This document shows, one piece after another, positions 1-7,426 of a stretch of DNA of 64,000 nt; position 1 is the stretch's first letter; each line of letters opens with the position of its first letter. The notes beneath the pieces were generated by a model. The model was not told the DNA's origin and searched no databases. It saw only the letters and a program-made list of their open reading frames with translations. Made by a program: the position numbers and the translations under genes. Source of the DNA: Methylomonas koyamae (lineage in GTDB: Bacteria > Pseudomonadota > Gammaproteobacteria > Methylococcales > Methylomonadaceae); NCBI RefSeq assembly GCF_019669905.1, contig NZ_AP019777.1, positions 248,001-312,000 of the forward strand, in the 5' to 3' direction.

Positions 1-34
1 ACGAACGCGGCGCCAGCCGCAGACGCTTGGCCAT
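1..34 (-). CDS. sensor histidine kinase, N-terminal fragment cut by window edge
   Basis: Only about 11 codons are visible (reading MAKRLRLAPRS). The ATG overlaps the TGA of the response regulator gene as TGATG, so the two are translationally coupled. A gene placed this way directly behind an OmpR-family regulator is usually its cognate membrane histidine kinase. No kinase domain is inside the window, so the identity is inferred from context alone. Confidence 0.45.
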   Translation of the reverse strand, partial: MAKRLRLAPRS

Positions 35-693
35 CAGTTGTCGTCGATGATGTAACCGACGCCGCGGATGGTCCGAATCAAGTTGGTGTCGAGTTTTTTC
101 CGCAAATGATGGATATGCACTTCGACCGCGTTACTTTCCACCTCGGAACCCCAAGCGTATAGCGCTTCTTCCAGACGGGCGCGGGAAATCACCTGGCCGA
201 CGTGGCTGATCAGATAACTGAGCACCTCGAATTCCTTTTGCGCCAGATCGACCGGCTGGCCGTGGTAAAACACCTGGTGCGCGGCCGGATCGACGGTGAC
301 GCCTTTGTGCTCCAGCAGCGGCAGGCTGTGGCCCTCGTGGCGGCGGGCCAGCGCGCGCAAGCGGGCGCAAATCTCGGCCAAGTCGAACGGCTTGGCGACG
401 AAATCGTCGGCGCCGCTATCCAGCAAAGCCACCCGTTCGGCAACGCCGTCGCGGGCGGTCAACACCAGTACCGGCGTGCTGTCCTTCCGCCGGCGCAGGT
501 TTTTCAAAACCGTCATGCCGTCCATCCGCGGCAGGTTAAGATCCAATACGATCAGATCGTAATGGTTCAGTTTCAATGCCTCGTCGGCCTGAGCGCCGTC
601 GGTCAGCCAATCCACTGCGTAACCTTCCAACGTCAAGCCGGCCTTCAGGCCGTCGCCTAAAATGGCATCGTCTTCTACCAACAACAATCGCAT
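34..693 (-). CDS. OmpR/PhoB-family response regulator (QseB/PmrA-like)
   Basis: DNA-binding response regulator of 219 aa, the usual family length. The receiver domain (about residues 1-115) has the acidic pocket LVEDD at 5-9, the phospho-acceptor Asp51 in VLDLNLP, and the conserved Lys in VAKPF near residue 101. The C-terminal half is an OmpR-type winged helix ending in HHLRKKL...IRGVGY, which is close to the QseB/PmrA/TctD group. The gene overlaps the start of a putative histidine kinase by one base and would form a two-component pair with it. The signal sensed and the target genes cannot be read from this sequence. Confidence 0.93.
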   Translation of the reverse strand: MRLLLVEDDAILGDGLKAGLTLEGYAVDWLTDGAQADEALKLNHYDLIVLDLNLPRMDGMTVLKNLRRRKDSTPVLVLTARDGVAERVALLDSGADDFVAKPFDLAEICARLRALARRHEGHSLPLLEHKGVTVDPAAHQVFYHGQPVDLAQKEFEVLSYLISHVGQVISRARLEEALYAWGSEVESNAVEVHIHHLRKKLDTNLIRTIRGVGYIIDDN

Positions 694-786
694 GATTCAT
701 CCACCTGTGCCGGATTTAATTGCGCGGCATTGTAGCAAGGAATTTACCGGCAATCGTGCGGCCGGTATCGGGAAGAGAGGACGGGC

Positions 787-1107
787 TTAGCGTTGCAACT
801 GAGCCAAGCGGGCTTGGGCTGCGGCGGCGAATTCGCTGCCGGGTTGTTTGGCGACGATTTGTTGCAGCACGGCGACGCTGGCATTCTCCAACAACGCGAT
901 GGCGTGCAGCCGGACCGAGGCATGGTGTGCGTTCAGCGCAGCCAATTCGGTCAGATAAGGACTGGTGCCGTTCAGTAATTTCAAAATGACCCGTTCGGGG
1001 TCTTCGGTGAACAGGTCGCGCACCAACTCGCCGTATTGCTCCTGCAAACGAATCAGTTCCCGGCGGTCGAGTTTTTTCGGTTCGGTAGGGTCGTCGCAGC
1101 AGGCCAT
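787..1107 (-). CDS. small helical protein of unknown function, partner of the BFD-like protein
   Basis: A 106-aa soluble protein, mostly predicted alpha-helical, with an Ala/Leu-rich second half (from about residue 45) that resembles a short HEAT-like repeat pair. It starts MACCDDP, giving an adjacent Cys-Cys near the N-terminus. It begins 5 nt after the stop of the BFD-like [2Fe-2S] gene, so the two are almost certainly cotranscribed and may act together. I do not recognise a named family and assign no function. Confidence 0.6.
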   Translation of the reverse strand: MACCDDPTEPKKLDRRELIRLQEQYGELVRDLFTEDPERVILKLLNGTSPYLTELAALNAHHASVRLHAIALLENASVAVLQQIVAKQPGSEFAAAAQARLAQLQR

Positions 1108-1112
1108 CGCTA

Positions 1113-1313
1113 TCAGGCTGCTTGGTTATGTTCGGCGATCAATTGTTGAAATTCGTACTCGCAGCCGCCGCAACCGGACGCGGCGCCGGTGATGCGGGAG
1201 ATGCGCTCCGGGTCGGTAATGCCGTCGTCGAGCAGTCGTTTGATTTGCTGCGAGGTGGTGCCGCTGCAGTAGCAGATTAAGTCGTTGTCGGTATCAGGTT
1301 TTGTAGCATTCAT
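1113..1313 (-). CDS. BFD-like [2Fe-2S]-binding protein
   Basis: A 66-aa protein with the four-cysteine pattern of the bacterioferritin-associated ferredoxin fold: CYC near residues 14-16 and CGGC near 48-51, separated by a helical segment (QQIKRLLDDG). Family members bind a [2Fe-2S] cluster and transfer electrons to bacterioferritin, or act as small domains in nitrite reductase, NifU and related proteins. No bacterioferritin gene is in the window; the only tight neighbour is the 106-aa helical protein downstream. The fold call is strong and the partner is unknown. Confidence 0.8.
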   Translation of the reverse strand: MNATKPDTDNDLICYCSGTTSQQIKRLLDDGITDPERISRITGAASGCGGCEYEFQQLIAEHNQAA

Positions 1314-1457
1314 GGGGAATTATGTCGATTACGGTAGTCGCTCCAGGCAGTATGTCGAGTTGGCCTATCGGATAAAGAAGCAAACCCGGATATGCTTGGT
1401 ATTGCATGGTTGGACCGACTCAGCGGGCCAACTCTGCCTACTTTCAAGACCTTACGT

Positions 1458-1676
1458 CTAAACCAAGCCGGCTTTAATCGCCAAGAATTTCTTAATCAGC
1501 AGAGCGGCCAAGCTCAACAGGAAAAATGCCAGTAGCAACCAAGCCAAAGCATTCACCAGCTTCGACGCTCTCTGTTCGGAAAAGCCCGCTTTCCTTAAGA
1601 TGAATTTCAGGCATAACCCGACAAACTCGATCAGCGAGATCAATAGATCCAGAATGATCGATGCTGCTTCGAACAC
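1458..1676 (-). CDS. small hydrophobic membrane protein
   Basis: A 72-aa ORF with a GTG start 9 nt after the thiSG stop on the same strand. It has two hydrophobic stretches (about residues 5-27 and 43-65) separated by a basic loop (RKAGFSEQRASK), consistent with a two-helix inner-membrane protein. No strong ribosome binding site is visible. The composition is membrane-like rather than that of an antisense shadow, which is the main support. Function is unknown. Confidence 0.45.
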   Translation of the reverse strand: MFEAASIILDLLISLIEFVGLCLKFILRKAGFSEQRASKLVNALAWLLLAFFLLSLAALLIKKFLAIKAGLV

Positions 1677-1685
1677 CAGCCGGCG

Positions 1686-2663
1686 CTACAAAAACAACCC
1701 GTCAATTGGCGAAGACGCCGAGGCAAAACGTTTGCGCGGCATGCGTCCGGCCAGGAAAGCTTCGCGGCCGGCTTCGATGCCTTTTTTCATGGCCGAGGCC
1801 ATCAACACCGGGTTTTTCGCAGCGGCAATCGCGGTGTTCATCAATACGCCGTCGCAGCCCAGTTCCATCGCGATTGCCGCATCGGAAGCCGTACCGACGC
1901 CGGCATCGACCAAAATCGGCACCTTGGCGTTTTCGACGATGGTCAGAATGTTGTAGGGGTTACGGATACCCAAGCCGGAGCCGATGGGTGCGGCCAACGG
2001 CATCACGGCGACGCAACCGATGTCTTCCAGCCGCTTGGCGGCAATCGGGTCGTCGTTGGTGTAGACCATCACGTCGAAACCGTCCTTGACCAGCAATTCG
2101 GCGGCAACGTAGGTTTCGGCAACGTCGGGGAACAAGGTTAATTGGTCGGCCAACACTTCCAGCTTGACCAGTTTATGGCCGCCCAGCAACTCGCGCGCCA
2201 GCCGGCAGGTGCGTACCGCGTCGTCGGCGGTGTAACAGCCGGCGGTGTTGGGTAGGATCGTGTATTTGTCCGGCGAAATGACATCCAGTAAGTTGGGTTC
2301 GCCGGGATTCTGACCGATGTTGGTGCGGCGGATCGCCACGGTGACGATTTCGGCGCCGCTGGCTTCGGTCGCTAGCCGGGTTTCTTCCAAATCCTTGTAT
2401 TTGCCGGTGCCGACCAATAAACGCGAGCGGTATTGTTTGCCGGCCAGCGTGAAAAAATCGTCCTGGCCGCCGCCGATGGCTTGGACGATCTCCAGCCGGT
2501 CGTCGGCTTGCAGCCGCTGGGTTGCGTGTTGGGTAAAGGGCAGAATTTCTTTGTTCAATTCGACCGCGATACGTTTGCCGGCCAAGCCCAGCTCGGCAAT
2601 CAGGTCGGCAACGGTAGCGTTTTCGCCGATTTCCCGGCTATCGCCGTTAACCAGTATTTTCAT
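1686..2663 (-). CDS. thiG: ThiS-ThiG fusion: sulfur carrier / thiazole synthase
   Basis: A 325-aa protein of the thiamine thiazole pathway. Residues 1-66 are a ubiquitin-fold ThiS (MKILVNGD...) ending in GGG at 64-66. From about residue 70 the chain continues without a stop into a full ThiG TIM barrel with the Schiff-base lysine motif KLEV and the phosphate-binding end [18 protein letters not shown]. ThiG condenses deoxyxylulose phosphate, dehydroglycine and ThiS thiocarboxylate to thiazole phosphate. The start was set at the ATG at 2663 where ThiS homology begins; the reading frame stays open further upstream only inside aroG. It begins 4 nt after the aroG stop, suggesting cotranscription. 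Fusing ThiS in front of ThiG hides the C-terminal glycine that must be thiocarboxylated. Confidence 0.95.
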   Translation of the reverse strand: MKILVNGDSREIGENATVADLIAELGLAGKRIAVELNKEILPFTQHATQRLQADDRLEIVQAIGGGQDDFFTLAGKQYRSRLLVGTGKYKDLEETRLATEASGAEIVTVAIRRTNIGQNPGEPNLLDVISPDKYTILPNTAGCYTADDAVRTCRLARELLGGHKLVKLEVLADQLTLFPDVAETYVAAELLVKDGFDVMVYTNDDPIAAKRLEDIGCVAVMPLAAPIGSGLGIRNPYNILTIVENAKVPILVDAGVGTASDAAIAMELGCDGVLMNTAIAAAKNPVLMASAMKKGIEAGREAFLAGRMPRKRFASASSPIDGLFL

Positions 2664-2667
2664 GGAT

Positions 2668-3747
2668 TCAAACCTTGTGTGTATGGGCGGTGCGGCGGCG
2701 TTGCACGGCACCGGCCAGATGATGTAACAATTCGGCGCTGTCCTCCCAGCATAGGCAGGCATCGGTGATGCTCTGACCGTAAACCAGCGGCTTGCCTTCT
2801 TCGACGTCCTGGCGGCCGCCGACCAGATGGCTTTCCACCATCGCGCCGATAATGCGTTTGTCGCCGCCGCGGATTTGGTCGGCCACATCTTGGCCCACCA
2901 ACATTTGCCGTTCGTATTTTTTCGAGCTGTTGGCGTGGCTGAAGTCGATCATGATATTCGGCCGCAATCCCGCCGCGACCAAACCTTCCGCGACCTGCTC
3001 GACGCTGACTTCGTCGTAATTCGGCCGATTGTTGCCGCCGCGCAGAATGATGTGGGCATCCTCGTTGCCGCGGGTAGAGAAAATCGCCGAGCGGCCTTCC
3101 TTGGTCAAAGACAGAAAGTGGTGCGGGCTCATCGCCGCATTGATGGCATCGATCGCGATTTTGATGCCGCCGTCGGTCGCGTTTTTGAAGCCGACCGGGC
3201 AGGACAAACCGGATGCCAATTCGCGGTGCACCTGGCTCTCGGTGGTGCGGGCGCCGATCGCGCCCCAGGAAATCAGGTCGGACACGTATTGCGGCGTGAT
3301 CAAGTCCAGGTATTCGGTTGCAGCCGGTACGCCCAGATTATTGACGTCCAGCAATACCTGGCGCGCCAGGCGCAAGCCCTTGTTGATGTTGAAACTGGCA
3401 TTCAGATCGGGGTCGTTGATCAAGCCTTTCCAGCCGACCGTGGTACGCGGTTTTTCGAAATAAACCCGCATGACGATGACCAAATCGTTTTGCAGTGCAT
3501 CCATTTCCCGTTTCAAACGTTGTGCGTATTCGACTGCGGCCTGTGGATCGTGGATCGAGCAGGGCCCGATGATGACCAGCAGCCTGTCGTCTTCACCCGT
3601 CAGAATGTTATGAATTGCCGCCCGCGTTTTCAGAATATTGGCTGCCGCGAATTCCGTCATCGGAATTTCTTCATGAACCTGAATCGGCGCCACCACGTCC
3701 TTGGTTTCGCAAATTCTCAAATCATCGGTGTTATAGTTGGTAGACAT
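2668..3747 (-). CDS. aroG: 3-deoxy-7-phosphoheptulonate synthase (DAHP synthase, class I)
   Basis: First enzyme of the shikimate pathway, condensing PEP and erythrose 4-phosphate. The 359-aa protein aligns end to end by eye with the E. coli AroG family: NYNTDDLRI at the N-terminus, [53 protein letters not shown] and GKSITDAC-like GQSITDAC. I chose the ATG at 3747 because AroG homologues begin at this point; a TTG four codons upstream is possible. The allosteric class (Phe, Tyr or Trp) cannot be decided by eye. It is followed after 4 nt by thiSG. Confidence 0.96.
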   Translation of the reverse strand: MSTNYNTDDLRICETKDVVAPIQVHEEIPMTEFAAANILKTRAAIHNILTGEDDRLLVIIGPCSIHDPQAAVEYAQRLKREMDALQNDLVIVMRVYFEKPRTTVGWKGLINDPDLNASFNINKGLRLARQVLLDVNNLGVPAATEYLDLITPQYVSDLISWGAIGARTTESQVHRELASGLSCPVGFKNATDGGIKIAIDAINAAMSPHHFLSLTKEGRSAIFSTRGNEDAHIILRGGNNRPNYDEVSVEQVAEGLVAAGLRPNIMIDFSHANSSKKYERQMLVGQDVADQIRGGDKRIIGAMVESHLVGGRQDVEEGKPLVYGQSITDACLCWEDSAELLHHLAGAVQRRRTAHTHKV

Positions 3748-3854
3748 GACGCTTAGCAATGAGCTTTTCTGTAGGTGAATTTAAACGGTTATTTTAACCA
3801 TTTTGCCGGCAGGATGTTGCAAACTAAGCTCGATCCGACCCGAGAATTCCAACT

Positions 3855-4649
3855 ATGACAGAAGAAAGAGCCATTAAACGCTGCTTGACGGTTTGTTTGG
3901 CGCAATCGTTCCGTTTTTCGGCGCTACGGGAAAAACTGCTGGAAACCACCCGCGCCCAGTTGTTCCGCAATACATTGATCGTCGATTACAAAACCGGCTA
4001 CGCAATCGTGTTCGCTTACGGCGTGATGGTATGCTGGAACCTGAATCTGGACGACCGGCGCAGCCTGCAGGAGTTGTTGCTGGATTATGCGATCAAGCCG
4101 GACGAGGAGCCGCAAGAGGACAATTTCAGTTACGAAGTCGGTTGCGAGCAGGACCGCTTCCAGCACGACCATATCGAATTGCAGTCGGCGGACGTTAAAG
4201 TGCTGCTGGCCTTGTCGCATGCGATGGCGCAGTCGATCAAGTTAGCGTCTTACGAAGGTCACGCCATCGACACCATCCGCGCCACCGCCCATTTGCCGCA
4301 ATCGCTGGCCCGAGACGGCAAGATCAAACTGAATCGCAAAGCCATGGCCAAGATCCGCGGCAAATTGTTTCTGACCAAGAGCGACATCATCCTCAACTAC
4401 GACCTGCTAGATACGCCGGAATTTTTCTGGGAACATCCGGAATACCAAGGCATTTATTCGATGGCGGCGAATTATCTGGAGATTCAGCCGCGCACCGACG
4501 TATTGTCAAAAAAGCTGGAGACAATCCACGAACTGCTGGAAATGCTGGCCGACGAACAAAAACACCAGCATTCGTCGACTTTGGAATGGATCATCATCTG
4601 GCTGATAGCGGTGGAAATCGTAATGTCGATTTTGGATAAGGTGTTTTGA
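3855..4649 (+). CDS. RMD1/YagE (DUF155) family protein
   Basis: A 264-aa protein with the DUF155 layout. An N-terminal alpha/beta region has FRNTLIVDYKTGYAIVFAYG, a central helical region has AMAQSIKLASYE, then LTKSDIILNYDLLDTPEFFWEHPE, and one C-terminal transmembrane helix (about residues 244-262, WIIIWLIAVEIVMSIL). Yeast Rmd1 and mitochondrial Rmnd1 belong to this family; the role in bacteria is not established. It is divergent from aroG, with 107 bp between the starts. Confidence 0.85.
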   Translation: MTEERAIKRCLTVCLAQSFRFSALREKLLETTRAQLFRNTLIVDYKTGYAIVFAYGVMVCWNLNLDDRRSLQELLLDYAIKPDEEPQEDNFSYEVGCEQDRFQHDHIELQSADVKVLLALSHAMAQSIKLASYEGHAIDTIRATAHLPQSLARDGKIKLNRKAMAKIRGKLFLTKSDIILNYDLLDTPEFFWEHPEYQGIYSMAANYLEIQPRTDVLSKKLETIHELLEMLADEQKHQHSSTLEWIIIWLIAVEIVMSILDKVF

Positions 4650-4845
4650 TTAGTTTCAGGTATAGCGCTTGTGATCATCGCTTTCTTCAATGCCAGCCTG
4701 ATCAACAACAAACTGCCCATCCCGTTTCCAACATCTTTTTACAACTTGCCAGACCCTCGGCACCTGCTCTTCGAACTCGACCGCAAACTGGGCGACAAAA
4801 CAAACTTGAGCGGCATCGGCGCGACTGCCAACTCGGAACGCACCA

Positions 4846-5832
4846 TCAGCTTAGCCTGCCCAACTCCGCAGCCAAACGCAACCAGCCGGCTTCGCCCCCA
4901 GGCAAGCCGAAGCGTAAGCTGGATGGGGAATCGAACAAACGGGTTAGAATCCCTTGCCTGGCCAATGCATCGTGCAACGATGCTGCATTTGCATTGGCTA
5001 CCCACTGAAACAAATCGCAGCCGCCGGCCGGCGTAAAACCGGCGGCATCCAGCAACTGCCGCAAGCGTCGGCCCTGTTGCTTCAGCTCGAGAGTATTTTT
5101 CTGCTGCCAGCCGCTATCCGCCAACGCCGCTGCGGCCACGTAGCGGCTGGGGTAGCTGATCGGCCAAGGCCCTAGGGCTTCTGCCAGCCGCGCCAGCAGC
5201 CTGGCTTCGGCGATGGCAAATCCACAGCGGATCCCGGCCAAGCCGAAAAACTTGCCGATAGAACGCAACACAACCAGCCCCGGACGTACCGGCAACGCCG
5301 ACAAACTGTATTCCGGCATAGTGTCGATGAAGGCTTCGTCGACAATCAACCAGCCGCCGCGCCGGTGCAAATGGCGATGCCAACTCAATAAGCGGTCCGG
5401 CTCCCACAGCCTGCCGGTCGGGTTATTCGGATTGACAACGATCAAAACGTCCAAATTGTCCAGCGCCTGCTCGACAGCCTCGGCTTGTGCTGCCAATTCG
5501 ATCAAGTGATGGCCGGCGTGGCGCCAATTTGCGGCGTGCTCGGCGTAGGCCGGAGCCAGTACGCCAACCCGCGACTGGCGACGCAACTGCGGCAGAGTTT
5601 GAATCGCCGCTTGGGAACCGGCCACCGCCAGTATCGAGGCATTCCGATAGTAAGCCTGTGCTGCCGGCATTAATGCGTCGTCGTCTTCCGGCAAGCGCTG
5701 CCAACACTCGGCGGGCACTGCCGGCACCGGCCAGCCGTTCGGATTGACGCCGGTCGAGAGGTCCAGCCATTGCGGCAATGGAATGCCGTAACGGTTCGCC
5801 GCCTGCCGCAAACGGCCGCCATGCTCAAGCAA
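4846..5832 (-). CDS. cobD: threonine-phosphate decarboxylase (cobalamin aminopropanol branch)
   Basis: PLP fold-type I enzyme of 328 aa that makes (R)-1-amino-2-propanol O-2-phosphate for the nucleotide loop of cobalamin. The N-terminus LEHGGRL...WLDLSTGVNPNGWP is typical of the CobD (Salmonella) / CobC (Pseudomonas) family. VVNPNNPTGRLW, VDEAFID and the PLP lysine in RSIGKFFGLAGIRCGF are all intact. The start overlaps the end of cbiB by 8 nt. It is the last visible gene of the B12-riboswitch operon. Naming follows Salmonella; Pseudomonas cobD is the neighbouring cbiB. Confidence 0.93.
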   Translation of the reverse strand: MLEHGGRLRQAANRYGIPLPQWLDLSTGVNPNGWPVPAVPAECWQRLPEDDDALMPAAQAYYRNASILAVAGSQAAIQTLPQLRRQSRVGVLAPAYAEHAANWRHAGHHLIELAAQAEAVEQALDNLDVLIVVNPNNPTGRLWEPDRLLSWHRHLHRRGGWLIVDEAFIDTMPEYSLSALPVRPGLVVLRSIGKFFGLAGIRCGFAIAEARLLARLAEALGPWPISYPSRYVAAAALADSGWQQKNTLELKQQGRRLRQLLDAAGFTPAGGCDLFQWVANANAASLHDALARQGILTRLFDSPSSLRFGLPGGEAGWLRLAAELGRLS

Positions 5833-6742
5833 ACCCGCCTCCGATCGCGATCAGAATCAACCACAGGCCCAGTACGCGATAGACCAGGCCGCCGGCGCGG
5901 GCGATGTCGCCGTTCTCCGCAGTCTGCTCGCCGCCGAACCAGGGCTTGGCTTTCAACTGGCCGCGGTAGACCGCGGGGCCGCCTAAGCGCAGATTCAGCG
6001 CCGCGCCGCCCGCCGCCATGACCGGGCCGGCATTTGGACTTTCCAGCAAGGCGGCTTGCTCCTTCCAGGCCAGTAACGCCGGGCCGGTGCGGCCCAGCAA
6101 GGCATAGCCGAACGCCGTTAACCGGGCCGGAGCCCAGTTCAGGACATCGTCCAACCGAGCCGCGGCCCAGCCGAAATATTGGTAGCGGCGGTTACGGTAA
6201 CCCCACATCGCATCGAGAGTATTGCTGAAACGGTAGAGCAATGCGCCGCAAGGACCTGCAACGATGAACCAGAAAATCGGCGCAAACACCGCATCGGCGC
6301 CGTTCTCCAATACCGATTCGATCGCCGCCCGCCTGACGCCGGCTGCATCCAAATCGGCAGTTTCGCGGCTAACCATGTAGGCCACTCGGGACCGAGCCAG
6401 CTCCAGATCCCCCGCCGCCAATGCCGTCCGCACCGCTTCGGCATGCTGTTGCAGGCTGCGCGGAGCGATGCAGAAATACAGCAATATGATGCCGAACAAG
6501 GTTTGCCATGCTTCGGTAAGCAGCAATAGCGGCAACGCTGCGGCGCAAGGCAGCAAAGCCAACAGCAATGCGCAAACGCCGGCAATCTTTTGCCGTGCCG
6601 GGGTCTGCTCGGGTATGAGCAGGCGCTGCTCCAGCCAAGCAGCCCAACGGCCGAAGGCGGCTAGCGGATGGTAAGTATTGCCCGGCTCGCCCAAAACATA
6701 ATCCAAGGCGACGGCCAGTAGCACAATCGAGAACAACGCCAT
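5825..6742 (-). CDS. cbiB: adenosylcobinamide-phosphate synthase CbiB (CobD in Pseudomonas naming)
   Basis: Integral membrane protein of 305 aa that attaches aminopropanol phosphate to adenosylcobyric acid. It has the family N-terminus with DYVLGEP and HPLAAFGRW, then SRETADLDAAGVRRAAIESVLENGADAV as the central motif, and multiple hydrophobic helices; the end carries LRLGGPAVYRG. It lies between the BtuM-like gene (91 bp away) and cobD (8-nt overlap), which makes the substrate of its partner enzyme, so the two act in sequence. Confidence 0.94.
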   Translation of the reverse strand: MALFSIVLLAVALDYVLGEPGNTYHPLAAFGRWAAWLEQRLLIPEQTPARQKIAGVCALLLALLPCAAALPLLLLTEAWQTLFGIILLYFCIAPRSLQQHAEAVRTALAAGDLELARSRVAYMVSRETADLDAAGVRRAAIESVLENGADAVFAPIFWFIVAGPCGALLYRFSNTLDAMWGYRNRRYQYFGWAAARLDDVLNWAPARLTAFGYALLGRTGPALLAWKEQAALLESPNAGPVMAAGGAALNLRLGGPAVYRGQLKAKPWFGGEQTAENGDIARAGGLVYRVLGLWLILIAIGGGFA

Positions 6743-6833
6743 TCAACAATGCAAACACGGGAGCCGGCAACGCCAATCCGGCGCACTGGCTATCGGGAAG
6801 GGAACGGGGCGGGCCAAGCCGCCCCGGATCGAT

Positions 6834-7409
6834 TTAAGCCGCGTGCCGCGCGGCTTTAGAGGCGAGCATGGCTTTGCCGGCTTTAACCAAGCCGAAAATG
6901 ACTACGCCGTAAATCAAGGTTGACGATAAGTGCGGCAGATAGTACATCGCCGCCCGCTCCAGATATTGGCCGAACGACGGCTCGGGATAACGGCCGGACA
7001 GCCAGTAAAAGCTACCGTTGGAGATCAAAAACGCTACTGTGGCGGCGGCCCACAATGCGGCGAATTGCTGTGCGGCCGACACCGCGGTCAGCGTCGTGAA
7101 TTTGCGGCACCAACGGCCGCCCAACCACATCGCCGCATAAGAGCCGATCAAAAAGCCGTAGGCGTTGGAGACGCAAAAATCGCTGACGCCCAGCTTGGTA
7201 ATCGCCAAATAGTCGATCAAACCGGCTTCCAACAGCAGCAGTGCGAACAAGTAGCGGCCGCCCAACCACAGGCCGGCGCAGAAGAACACCGCCAGCGATG
7301 CGTCGGGCAGCGCAAACGGAGTACCGAAATGGTGAAAACGGGTCGCGGCCATCAACGCCATCAACGCCACGGCGCCGGGTTTCACGGCCAAAAATCGATT
7401 CGAGTTCAT
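6834..7409 (-). CDS. putative cobalamin transporter, BtuM-like solitary ECF S-component
   Basis: A 191-aa protein with about six hydrophobic helices, 17 nt downstream of btuB in the riboswitch-controlled operon. Its size and topology fit an ECF-type S-component. It has a single Cys at position 79 in the loop GVSDFCVSNAYGF. BtuM of Thiobacillus denitrificans, a solitary B12 S-component, uses a conserved Cys at position 80 to bind cobalamin, so the near-identical placement supports BtuM. No ECF ATPase or EcfT gene is adjacent. BtuM membership is inferred from context, topology and this residue, not from an alignment. Confidence 0.6.
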   Translation of the reverse strand: MNSNRFLAVKPGAVALMALMAATRFHHFGTPFALPDASLAVFFCAGLWLGGRYLFALLLLEAGLIDYLAITKLGVSDFCVSNAYGFLIGSYAAMWLGGRWCRKFTTLTAVSAAQQFAALWAAATVAFLISNGSFYWLSGRYPEPSFGQYLERAAMYYLPHLSSTLIYGVVIFGLVKAGKAMLASKAARHAA

Positions 7410-7426
7410 AGTAGTCTCCGAAAAAG

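Noticed and set aside
2827..3756. 309-aa open frame opposite aroG
   Set aside because: Antisense to a full-length DAHP synthase with conserved motifs throughout.
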